64,000 nt of DNA. Origin: Zoogloeaceae bacterium (GTDB lineage: Bacteria > Pseudomonadota > Gammaproteobacteria > Burkholderiales > Rhodocyclaceae). Of the stretch, positions 46,990 through 54,545 are shown in pieces. Numbering within the stretch: the first letter of the stretch is position 1; each line of letters starts with the position of its first letter. Position numbers and translations under genes: made by a program. Where the stretch lies: assembly GCA_024235635.1 (NCBI GenBank), contig JACKMA010000009.1, positions 248,001 through 312,000 of the forward strand, read 5' to 3'. A model generated the notes under the pieces. That model was not told the DNA's origin. It saw nothing but the letters and a program-made list of their open reading frames with translations, and did no database searches.

Positions 46990-47313
46990 TCAGTCGCCGG
47001 AAAGGCGCACCGGGGTACCCGACTGCTCGCCGATCACGCGCGCAAGCACCGCGTACAGTTCGGCACCGTCGCGGCCGGCGATCCAGCGTCCGTCGCGCGG
47101 CGCGAAGTGATAGCCGCCCGACCGCGCCGCCAGCCAGATCTCGCGTGCCGCGGAGTGGCGGTTGATGACGACCTTGCTGCCGTCGTCAAATTCGATCTCG
47201 ATCACGCCGCCGGGCTGCAGGTCCACGTCGAAGTCTCCGTCGCAGGCCTCGAGCGCGGCTTCGATCCGCGCCATTTCATCGTCTGCCAGGCGACCGAACT
47301 CGCGCTCGTCCAT
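46990..47313 (-). CDS. cyaY: Iron-sulfur cluster assembly protein CyaY (frataxin)
   Basis: 107 residues, the usual frataxin length. The acidic first helix (DEREFGRLADDEMARIEAALEACDGD) carries the iron-binding surface, followed by the beta-sheet core (DVDLQPGGVIEIEFDDGSKVVINRH, then EIWLAARSGGYHFAPRDGRWI). It modulates cysteine desulfurase during Fe-S assembly in the cytoplasm. Divergent from lptM-lysA; this neighbourhood is common in proteobacteria. Confidence 0.95.
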   Translation of the reverse strand: MDEREFGRLADDEMARIEAALEACDGDFDVDLQPGGVIEIEFDDGSKVVINRHSAAREIWLAARSGGYHFAPRDGRWIAGRDGAELYAVLARVIGEQSGTPVRLSGD

Positions 47314-47360
47314 CTGCCATTCCCCTTCTGTTACGATCGTTCCTTTTTCGAGTCGAGCCG

Positions 47361-47513
47361 ATGCTCAACCGCCTTCTGCCCGCCTGCCTGCTGGCCGCAG
47401 CACTGGTCGCCGGCTGTGGCATCAAGGGCCCGCTCTATCTGCCATCGCCCGCCGCTGAGCAGCCGAGCGTGCAGGTGGATCATAGCAAAGCCCCTGCCGC
47501 CGACAGCCAATGA
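47361..47513 (+). CDS. lptM: LPS-assembly lipoprotein LptM (YifL)
   Basis: A 50-residue lipoprotein: a signal of 18 residues with lipobox LVAG/C (Cys19), followed by the family hallmark CGIKGPLYLP and a short polar tail. LptM helps LptD mature in the outer membrane. It lies directly before lysA and its stop overlaps the lysA ATG (ATGA), the standard arrangement for this family. Confidence 0.9.
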   Translation: MLNRLLPACLLAAALVAGCGIKGPLYLPSPAAEQPSVQVDHSKAPAADSQ

Positions 47514-48772
47514 CCTTCCCGATCCCGACCTTGCGCCGCGAGCACGGCCAATTGATGCTCGAAGACTGTGCGCTCGCCGACCTTGCCGAGCGCTTCGGCA
47601 CGCCGACCTACATCTACTCGGCGGCAGCGATGACGGCGAATTTCGGCGCCTACACCCAGGCCCTCTCTGCCATCGACGCGTTGCTGTGCTATGCCGTCAA
47701 GGCCAATTCCAATCTCGCCGTACTGAGCCTGTTCGCCCGTCTCGGTGCGGGTTTCGACATCGTCTCGGGGGGCGAGCTGAGCCGCGTGCTGGCCGCCGGC
47801 GGTTCGGCCGAGCGCGTCGTCTTCTCCGGCGTCGGCAAGCGGCGCGACGAGATCGTACAGGCCATCGAGGCGGGCATCCGCTGCTTCAACGTCGAATCAG
47901 TCGCGGAACTCGAAACCGTATCGCAGCTGGCATCCGGCCTGGGTCGAATCGCACCGGTCGCATTCCGTGTCAATCCGGACGTCGATGCCAAGACCCACCC
48001 GTACATCTCGACCGGATTGCGCAGCAACAAGTTCGGCGTGCCGATCGACGATGCCTTCGAACTCTACCGCCGGGCCGCCGAACTGCCGGCACTCGCGGTC
48101 AGCGGCATCGCCTGCCACATCGGCTCGCAACTGCTCGACCCAGCACCGGTGGCCGAAGCTGCCGATCGCGTGCTGTCGCTGGTCGACCGTCTCGCCGACG
48201 CCGGGATCGTCCTCGACCACATCGATCTGGGCGGTGGACTCGGCATCCGCTATCAGGATGAGTCGCCGCCGGCGATCGACGACTTTCTGGCGCCGTTGGT
48301 GGCCCGCATGCAGGGCCGACGCGAGACGCTATACCTCGAGCCGGGCCGCTCACTGGTCGGCAATGCCGGCCTGCTGCTGACGCGCGTCGAGCTGCTGAAG
48401 CAGGGCGAGGAGAAGAGTTTCGCCGTGGTCGATGCAGCGATGAACGACCTTGCCCGGCCAGCGCTCTACGACGCCTATCACCAGATCGAAGCCGTCGTCG
48501 AGAACGATCTGGCTGCGCGGCAATACGATGTGGTCGGTCCGATCTGCGAGAGCGGTGATTTTCTCGCGCGCAGCCGCATGCTGGCGATTCGTCCAGGCGA
48601 TCTGGTCGCCGTGCTCTCGGCCGGCGCCTACGGCATGACCATGAGTTCCAATTACAACTCACGGCCGCGGGCCGCCGAAGTGCTGGTCCGCGGCCGCGAG
48701 GCATTCCCTGCCCGCCAGCGTGAAACGGTCGAGGACCTGATGCGGGGCGAGCGCCCGCTGCCGGCGGCCTGA
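47510..48772 (+). CDS. lysA: Diaminopimelate decarboxylase
   Basis: 420 residues. PLP enzyme making lysine from meso-diaminopimelate, last step of the pathway. The cofactor lysine is Lys64 in CYAVKANSN. Other family blocks are GAGFDIVSGGEL, GVGKRRDEI, ACHIGSQLLD, GGGLGIRY, LEPGRSLVGNAG and the active-site cysteine in GPICESGDFLA. Length is typical. It is translated from an ATG overlapping the lptM stop by four bases. Confidence 0.97.
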   Translation: MTFPIPTLRREHGQLMLEDCALADLAERFGTPTYIYSAAAMTANFGAYTQALSAIDALLCYAVKANSNLAVLSLFARLGAGFDIVSGGELSRVLAAGGSAERVVFSGVGKRRDEIVQAIEAGIRCFNVESVAELETVSQLASGLGRIAPVAFRVNPDVDAKTHPYISTGLRSNKFGVPIDDAFELYRRAAELPALAVSGIACHIGSQLLDPAPVAEAADRVLSLVDRLADAGIVLDHIDLGGGLGIRYQDESPPAIDDFLAPLVARMQGRRETLYLEPGRSLVGNAGLLLTRVELLKQGEEKSFAVVDAAMNDLARPALYDAYHQIEAVVENDLAARQYDVVGPICESGDFLARSRMLAIRPGDLVAVLSAGAYGMTMSSNYNSRPRAAEVLVRGREAFPARQRETVEDLMRGERPLPAA

Positions 48773-48805
48773 GCCGATCGCACGACCTCGACCGAGCGCA
48801 CCCGT

Positions 48806-49537
48806 TCAGTCGCTCAACCTGCGCCGGACGGAATACGAGACGAAGCCGAGGCCGGCCAGCAGCATGGCGTAGGTGCTGGGTTCGGGCACCGGCGCAGTCA
48901 CGTCGAATGCGGCCAGCGACGGCTGCCGGCCGGACATGTCGCCACTGGTCTCGATAGTCCAGTTGGCAGCGTCGTTGAGCAGTTCGGCATAGTCGGCGAA
49001 CGCCGCCAGCCCGCTGCGAGGTCCCACGTATTCTGCGTAATCGGCACCGCTGGCAAGCGACAGCGCACTCACGCCGAGAGCGAGGCCGGTGCCATCGAGT
49101 TGACCACCCGCAAAGTCTTCGGTCGACAACGCCGCGATGAAGCTGTCCGGCACGTCGGGCGTGGCCCCGATGTATGCGAACAGGGTTTCGCCGGTGGCGC
49201 TGAGGTTGGCCACGCCGCTCGCGCTCAGGCTGCCGGCGCTGGCGCGCCTGGCCGCATTGTTGACCGAGGCGAAGCGCACGACCGACCCCGCTTCGACGCC
49301 GCCACCGTCGACCAACCACTGGTAGCTCGCCTCGCTGCCGACAAAGGCGCCGGCGGCGGCATCCCAGGTGCGCTCGCTGAAGTAGACCGAAAGGCCGGGC
49401 TGCAGATCGGTCAGGGCGACGATGCTCCAGCCGTCCTCGTCGGCGTTGAAGCTGGTGAATGCGAGTGCCCCGGCTTCGACGGCGAGTGCAGCGGGGCTCA
49501 CCGCCGCGGCAGCGGCGGCGATACAGATTGCCTTCAT
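48806..49537 (-). CDS. PEP-CTERM sorting-domain protein
   Basis: 243 residues. A signal peptide (about 1-19, ALA/VEA) starts an extracellular beta-rich protein of low-complexity composition (Ala, Ser, Gly, Asp). The C-terminus is a PEP-CTERM tag: VPEPSTYAML, a hydrophobic helix and a final RRRL. Such proteins are cut by an exosortase and released or anchored, usually in strains that make exopolysaccharide; the polysaccharide genes 8 kb away fit this. The middle part resembles putative lamin-tail-like surface domains but I cannot name it. AGGAGG five bases before the ATG marks the start. No exosortase gene is in the window. Confidence 0.85.
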   Translation of the reverse strand: MKAICIAAAAAAVSPAALAVEAGALAFTSFNADEDGWSIVALTDLQPGLSVYFSERTWDAAAGAFVGSEASYQWLVDGGGVEAGSVVRFASVNNAARRASAGSLSASGVANLSATGETLFAYIGATPDVPDSFIAALSTEDFAGGQLDGTGLALGVSALSLASGADYAEYVGPRSGLAAFADYAELLNDAANWTIETSGDMSGRQPSLAAFDVTAPVPEPSTYAMLLAGLGFVSYSVRRRLSD

Positions 49538-49654
49538 GTGGACCTCCTGTCATCGGTGACGCGGGCCACCATCTGACCCACAGGAGGACTAGATATATTC
49601 CATCCGCATCAGGCGCAACTTTTTACTCATAATGACATAGGAATTACTCGAACA

Positions 49655-49987
49655 TCATCGTTCGTGCCGGCTGCCGCGTTCGATCAAGGCTCGGCCGAAC
49701 GATTTCCAGACCGTTCCGCCATGGGTGTGGATGCCCCGTTCGGCACTCTCGGCCATGGTCTGCTGCATCAGAATCGCGAACGCGAAGAGTTCGCCCCTGG
49801 CGCGCTCGCGTGGATCCCTTGAGCGTACCAGCCGCTCCACGTGGTCGGGCCCGCCTTCGCTCAGTTCCCTGGCCAGCAGGCCGACCTGGGCCGTATCCTG
49901 CCAATCGATACCGAGCACCAGCCCGCGGGTGACGATTTCCCGTTCGATTGCCTCGGCGTCGCGGGCGTATGGTTCGAATCCGGCCAT
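49655..49987 (-). CDS. Hypothetical protein, 110 residues
   Basis: A small soluble, mostly helical protein without signal peptide, membrane helix or cysteine motifs. It begins MAGFEPYARDAEAIEREIV and ends in a basic tail (RGSRHER). I do not recognise a family. It lies 39 bases after the SLC13-type permease gene on the same strand and has a GGAGAA ribosome site 8 bases before the ATG, so it is likely co-transcribed with the transporter. A link to sulfate metabolism is only positional. Confidence 0.55.
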   Translation of the reverse strand: MAGFEPYARDAEAIEREIVTRGLVLGIDWQDTAQVGLLARELSEGGPDHVERLVRSRDPRERARGELFAFAILMQQTMAESAERGIHTHGGTVWKSFGRALIERGSRHER

Positions 49988-50026
49988 CTCGAAGGTTCTC
50001 CAGGAAGATCCCGTGCAAGATCGCGC

Positions 50027-51769
50027 TCAGAACGGGAAGGCCAGTGGGACCAGCAAGATCACGCCGAGACCATAGGCCAGTGCAAGCGGGGAACCGACCC
50101 GCAGGTAGTCGCGCACGCCATAGCGCCCGACCGAATAGACCATCATGTGCGTCTGGTAGCCGAACGGCATCAGAAAGCAGGCGCTTGCCGCGTAGGCCAC
50201 GGTCATCACCAGCGGCATCGGGTCCACGCCGAGGGCTCTGGCCGCCGATAGCGCCAGCGGAAAGACCAGCGCAGCCGCGGCAGCATTCGACACCAGTTCG
50301 GTCAGCAGTGCGGTCAACAGGTAGATCCCGACCAGCGTGGTCCACGCGCTGTCGGTGCCGACCACGGCCAGCACGCCGTCGGCCAGCAGCGCCGCGGCGC
50401 CCGAACGCTCCAAGCCGGCGGCGACCGCCAGGGCAGAGCCGATGACCAGGATCAGCTCGAACGGGAATCGCCGGCGCAGCTCGCCGAGGGTCAGCACGCG
50501 CCGGGCGACCAAGGTCGCCAGCAAGACCAGCAGCCCACCCAACAGGGGCATTACGCCGAACGCGGCCAGTCCGATGACGCCGACGAAGAGTCCCAGCGCG
50601 AGGCGGGTTTCCGGCGCACTGAGACGCGGACGCAGCGGCGTCGCGCCGAGCACGTGGAAATTCCGGTCGATGTTGCGATGCTGGCTGAAGTCCGAACCAG
50701 TGGCCAGCAGCAGGGCATCGCCGACCCGCAGCGGAATGCGCCCCAGTTGCCCGGTCAATGGGCGATCGCCACGACGGATCGCGACCACGCCGGCATCGAA
50801 CATGGTCCGGAAATCGACTTCCTTCAGCGTCCGGTTGGCGAGCTCGGAGCCGCTTGCGATAACGGCCTCGACCAGGTTCGAGCGCAGCAGCGCATCGGCC
50901 TGGGTGCCGAACAGCTCGAGGCCGGGAAAGCGCTCGAGCACCTGCACGCGCCCGACTTCGCCCGTGAAGATCAGCAGATCGTCACCGTGCAGCACCTCGC
51001 CCGGCCCCACCGGTGACAGCAGACGCCCTTCGCGCAGGATCTCGACCAGGAACAGGCCCTCGAGATTGCGCATCCGGTTGTCTTCGATGCTGCGCCCGAC
51101 CAGCGGCGAGTCGGGCAAGACCTTGGCCTCGAGAAAATAGCGCAGGCCCGGGCCGCGGGCCTCTGCCGGCGTCTTCGGCAGGCGCATCGACGAAATCAGC
51201 AGCACCGTGAGACCGATCAGGGCGACCGGGACGCCGACCCAGACGAAGTCGAACATCTTCAGGGCCGGCAGACCGGCGGCGACGACGAAGGAGTTGACCA
51301 CCAGATTGGTCGAGGTGCCGACCAGGGTCACGATGCCGCCGAGGATCGCGGCATAGGACAGCGGCAGCAACAAGCGCGCCGGCGAATGTCGCCGCTGGTT
51401 GCGTACGGCACCGAGCAGGGCACCGACCACTGCGGTGTTGTTGAGGAAGGCCGAACACAGGGCGGTGGCGGCGGACAGCTTGAACAGGGCCAGACGCTCG
51501 CTGCCCGCCATCAGCCGCGCTGCGAAATGCTCCATCAGCGGCGCCCGTTCCAGCGCCAGCGACACCAGCATCAGCAGCACCAGGGCAGCCAGCGCCGGAT
51601 TGGCGTAGCTCGCCAGGAACTGCTGCTCGTCGATCACGCCGGACAGATAAAAGCCGGCGGCCCACAGCGGAAACGCGATCACCGGCGCAACGCGGCCACT
51701 GATCAGCACGAACACCAGAGCCAGTGCCGCGACCAGAACCAGCCAGGCGGTCAAGGCAACATGCCCCAC
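50027..51769 (-). CDS. SLC13-family anion permease with RCK_C domains (probable sulfate transporter)
   Basis: 580 residues, GTG start. About 11-12 membrane helices in two halves are interrupted by a soluble central part (about 205-375) containing two TrkA_C/RCK_C-type domains (for example FLVEILREGRLLSPVG...LLIFTGEV and VAIRRGDRPLTGQLGRIPLRVGDALLLATG). The first half has the family hallmark GTSTNLVVNSF and the second half the matching VSNAAAAALVFPLAL. Members with this layout carry sulfate or other divalent anions with sodium. cysQ lies 84 bases upstream on the same strand and cysD-cysNC are divergent from it, so sulfate is the likely cargo. Confidence 0.85.
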   Translation of the reverse strand: MGHVALTAWLVLVAALALVFVLISGRVAPVIAFPLWAAGFYLSGVIDEQQFLASYANPALAALVLLMLVSLALERAPLMEHFAARLMAGSERLALFKLSAATALCSAFLNNTAVVGALLGAVRNQRRHSPARLLLPLSYAAILGGIVTLVGTSTNLVVNSFVVAAGLPALKMFDFVWVGVPVALIGLTVLLISSMRLPKTPAEARGPGLRYFLEAKVLPDSPLVGRSIEDNRMRNLEGLFLVEILREGRLLSPVGPGEVLHGDDLLIFTGEVGRVQVLERFPGLELFGTQADALLRSNLVEAVIASGSELANRTLKEVDFRTMFDAGVVAIRRGDRPLTGQLGRIPLRVGDALLLATGSDFSQHRNIDRNFHVLGATPLRPRLSAPETRLALGLFVGVIGLAAFGVMPLLGGLLVLLATLVARRVLTLGELRRRFPFELILVIGSALAVAAGLERSGAAALLADGVLAVVGTDSAWTTLVGIYLLTALLTELVSNAAAAALVFPLALSAARALGVDPMPLVMTVAYAASACFLMPFGYQTHMMVYSVGRYGVRDYLRVGSPLALAYGLGVILLVPLAFPF

Positions 51770-51853
51770 GCGCTGCCTTCAGGCGCCGCAGGCTTGCTTC
51801 GCCGATCGAGCTTGCGGGCGTGGCATCGACCTTTGCGCAGCCCCGGCAACGAG

Positions 51854-52621
51854 TCAGTCACCGGCGCCCCAGGCGGAAAAGTGGGGGTTGTCGAAACCCG
51901 GCTTGCCATAACTCAACGGGCTACCGTCGAGCGCGACGAGGCGCCCGCCGGCGGCGGAAAGCACCGCATGCCCGGCGGCAATGTCCCATTCCATGGTCCG
52001 GCCGAGACGCGGATAGACGTCGGCCTCGCCGCTCGCGACCAGACAGATCTTCAGCGACGAACCGGCATTACGGGTCTCGGCAACGCGACGCCCCTCGAGG
52101 AAGCGGGCGAGCGCCTCGGCGTCACCGTGCGAACGGCTGGCGACCACGGTCAGCCCTTCTTCAGGCGCCTCGCGGACGCGAATCGGTCGTCGGCCTTCGG
52201 CGTCTTCGATGAAGGCACCGCGATCGCGTGCACCGGCATAGAGCCGACCGAGCGCCGGCGCCAGCACTACGCCGAGCACCGGCTCGCCGGCCTCGATCAG
52301 GGCGACGTTGACGGTGAATTCGCCATTGCGGTTGATGAACTCCTTGGTGCCATCGAGTGGATCGACCAGCCAGAAGCGCGTGCCGATCTCGGGGACCTGC
52401 CCGGCCGCCACGGCCTCCTCGGCGACCACCGGCACGTCGGGCAGGATGCGCGCCAGCGCGGGCACGATCAACGCCTCCGCCCGTTCGTCGGCCTCGGTGA
52501 CCGGTGACGCATCGTCCTTGCCGCGCACGGCGAAATCGGTGGCATACACCGACATGACCACATCGCCGGCGGCTCTGACCACCGGGATCAACTCGTCCAA
52601 CAGCAACTGCAGGTCTTTCAT
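51854..52621 (-). CDS. cysQ: 3'(2'),5'-bisphosphate nucleotidase CysQ
   Basis: 255 residues, inositol-monophosphatase fold. It hydrolyses PAP, the by-product of sulfotransferases and PAPS reductase, to AMP. Metal-binding motifs are DPLDGTKEFINRNGEFTVN (family DPxDGT) and EWDIAAGHAVLSAAGG (family WDxAAG), with the upstream Glu in VVAEEAVA. ATG 52621 follows GAGGTG; an in-frame GTG nine bases upstream has no such spacing. It is divergent from the cysD side, with a 126-base AT-richer control region between. Confidence 0.95.
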   Translation of the reverse strand: MKDLQLLLDELIPVVRAAGDVVMSVYATDFAVRGKDDASPVTEADERAEALIVPALARILPDVPVVAEEAVAAGQVPEIGTRFWLVDPLDGTKEFINRNGEFTVNVALIEAGEPVLGVVLAPALGRLYAGARDRGAFIEDAEGRRPIRVREAPEEGLTVVASRSHGDAEALARFLEGRRVAETRNAGSSLKICLVASGEADVYPRLGRTMEWDIAAGHAVLSAAGGRLVALDGSPLSYGKPGFDNPHFSAWGAGD

Positions 52622-52682
52622 CAAGCCCACCTCGAAAGGGATCGAAATCTACCGCAATGCGGCAAAATTCATTGTAGTTATA

Positions 52683-52725
52683 TGTTTAAACCGGAATCCA
52701 GCCCCGGAATTGTTTAATATCCGGA
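52683..52725. promoter_or_regulatory. Direct repeats in the cysQ / cysD divergent region
   Basis: Two copies of TGTTTAA followed by CCGGA (52683-52695 with a 1-base spacer, 52711-52725 with a 3-base spacer) lie 28 bases apart, with another CCGGAAT between them. The even spacing on one DNA face and the position between divergent sulfur genes suggest an operator. Whether CysB or the adjacent HTH protein binds it is unknown. Confidence 0.35.
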
Positions 52726-52747
52726 CAACCCATCATGCGTCACGACC

Positions 52748-53593
52748 TTGAACGGAAAACGGCTCGGCACCCGACAACTGAACGCACGCCGCCGGCGGGC
52801 GGTGGAATTGCGTCACAGGGGGCTGACCCTGGCCCACGTGAGTGAGCATACCGGTTTGTCGGCGCCGACCATCATCAGCGCCTGCAAGGCCTTCGAGGCG
52901 GGCGGGTGGGACGCCGTCGACGTCCGGCCGCGGGGCCGCAGGCCCGGCGGCGGTCGTCTGCTGCAGGGCGACACCGCGCTGCGCATTCGGGCGGCCTTGC
53001 TCGAGCAGCCGCCGGAATCGGCGGGTGCCGACGTCGCGCTGTGGGACAACGCGGTCGTTCGCGACCATATCGACTCGGCCTTCGGCATCGAGGTCACCGA
53101 GCGCACGGTCGCCGGCTATCTTGCCGAATGGGGGCTTGCGGCGCCCGATCTCCAGGCCCTCGCGCGGCACAGTACGGCGGACCCGGTGCGGCGCTGGATG
53201 GGTGCGGAATACGCATCGATCGCCGATAATGCGCGCCGCGACGGCGCCCGCCTGTTCTGGGCCGGCGAACGCGCATTGCCCGGCGGCGGCCATCAGCTGT
53301 TCGCCCACGATGCCCGCGGGCGACTGCGCTGGCTGGTGGTTGCCGGCCCACTGACCGCCAGCCGGCTGATCGACTTTCTGTCGCGCCTGCACCGCGATGC
53401 CGGCCGGCCGATCGTCACAGTCTATCGCGGAGCGGACATCGGCCGCATCGATGAACTGCAGGCCTGGCTGGCGCGCGAAGCGGCCCGGGTACGGCTGGTC
53501 CAGCCGCCTCCCGACGAATCGCCGCCGGCGTCACCAACGAACACAACTGCGGGCCGGACACGTGGCCCGCGCGCTAGAACGGAGAGGACTCCA
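52748..53593 (+). CDS. IS630-transposase-derived HTH protein, in frame with cysD
   Basis: About 282 residues from a TTG start (the only start giving a complete HTH after the in-frame stop at 52715). Residues 12-55 form the IS630-type helix-turn-helix (RRRAVELRHRGLTLAHVSEHTGLSAPTII), and about 75-130 the second winged-helix part (WDNAVVRDHIDSAFGIEVTERTVAGYLAEWGL). Residues 165-270 track the transposase catalytic domain, but the acidic residues expected at LYFxDE, VDNAxxH and PELNPIE read LFWAGE, VYRGADIG and PPDESPP, so it cannot be an active transposase. No stop separates it from cysD, giving either a 581-residue fusion or an abutting gene; the strong ribosome site before cysD favours two products. 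Possibly a domesticated regulator of the cys genes. Confidence 0.55.
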
Positions 53594-54493
53594 ATGACAC
53601 TGACTCACCTGCAGCGGCTCGAAGCCGAGAGCATCCACATCATGCGCGAAGTGGTCGCCGAGGCGGAAAACCCGGTGATGCTCTACTCGATCGGCAAGGA
53701 CAGCGCGGTGATGCTGCATCTCGCGATGAAGGCCTTCCACCCGGCCAAACCGCCGTTCCCGCTGCTGCACGTGGACACCACGTGGAAATTCCAGGACATG
53801 TACCGCTTCCGCGACCGCATGGCCAGCGAACTGGGACTGGAACTGCTGGTGCACGTCAATCAGGAGGGCGTGGCCAAGGGCATCAACCCATTCACCCACG
53901 GCTCGGCCATCCACACCGACATCATGAAGACCGAGGCGCTAAAGCAGGCGCTCGACAAGTACGGATTCGACGCCGCGTTCGGCGGTGCCCGCCGCGACGA
54001 GGAAAAGTCGCGCGCCAAGGAACGGATCTTCTCGTTCCGCACCGCGCAGCACCGCTGGGACCCGAAGAACCAGCGTCCCGAGCTTTGGAAACTCTACAAC
54101 GCGCGCAAGCACAAGAGCGAGTCGATGCGGGTGTTTCCGTTGTCGAACTGGACCGAGCTCGATATCTGGCAATACATCTACCTCGAGAGCATCCCGATCG
54201 TGCCGCTCTATTACTCGGCCGAGCGCCCGGTGGTGATGCGCGACGGCACGCTGATCATGGTCGACGACGAGCGCATGCCGTTGAAGCCGGGCGAGGTGCC
54301 GATGATGCGCAAGGTGCGTTTCCGCACGCTCGGCTGCTACCCGCTGACCGGCGCGGTCGAGTCCGAGGCGGACACGCTGCCGCAGATCATCCAGGAGATG
54401 CTGCTGACCAAGACCTCCGAGCGCCAAGGCCGTGTGATCGACCACGATTCGGCGGGATCGATGGAGAAGAAGAAGCAGGAAGGCTACTTCTGA
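53594..54493 (+). CDS. cysD: Sulfate adenylyltransferase subunit 2
   Basis: 299 residues. With CysN it makes adenosine 5'-phosphosulfate from ATP and sulfate. The PP-loop is YSIGKDSAVML (SIGKDS at 32-37), followed by HVDTTWKF, AFGGARRDEEKSRAKERIFSFR, VFPLSNWTELDIWQYI and GCYPLTGAVES, all standard CysD blocks, and the C-terminal MEKKKQEGYF. ATG 53594 has GGAGAGG upstream and matches the family start, although the same reading frame is open for 846 bases further upstream. It is followed 52 bases later by cysNC. Confidence 0.96.
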   Translation: MTLTHLQRLEAESIHIMREVVAEAENPVMLYSIGKDSAVMLHLAMKAFHPAKPPFPLLHVDTTWKFQDMYRFRDRMASELGLELLVHVNQEGVAKGINPFTHGSAIHTDIMKTEALKQALDKYGFDAAFGGARRDEEKSRAKERIFSFRTAQHRWDPKNQRPELWKLYNARKHKSESMRVFPLSNWTELDIWQYIYLESIPIVPLYYSAERPVVMRDGTLIMVDDERMPLKPGEVPMMRKVRFRTLGCYPLTGAVESEADTLPQIIQEMLLTKTSERQGRVIDHDSAGSMEKKKQEGYF

Positions 54494-54545
54494 GCCGCCC
54501 CCTCCAACCCGCGACGCCCCGAAAACCGAACCGGAATCCCTGAAG

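Noticed and set aside
52748..53593. Intact IS630-family insertion sequence
   Set aside because: Catalytic acidic residues are missing, no terminal inverted repeats or TA duplication could be seen, and the frame continues into cysD.
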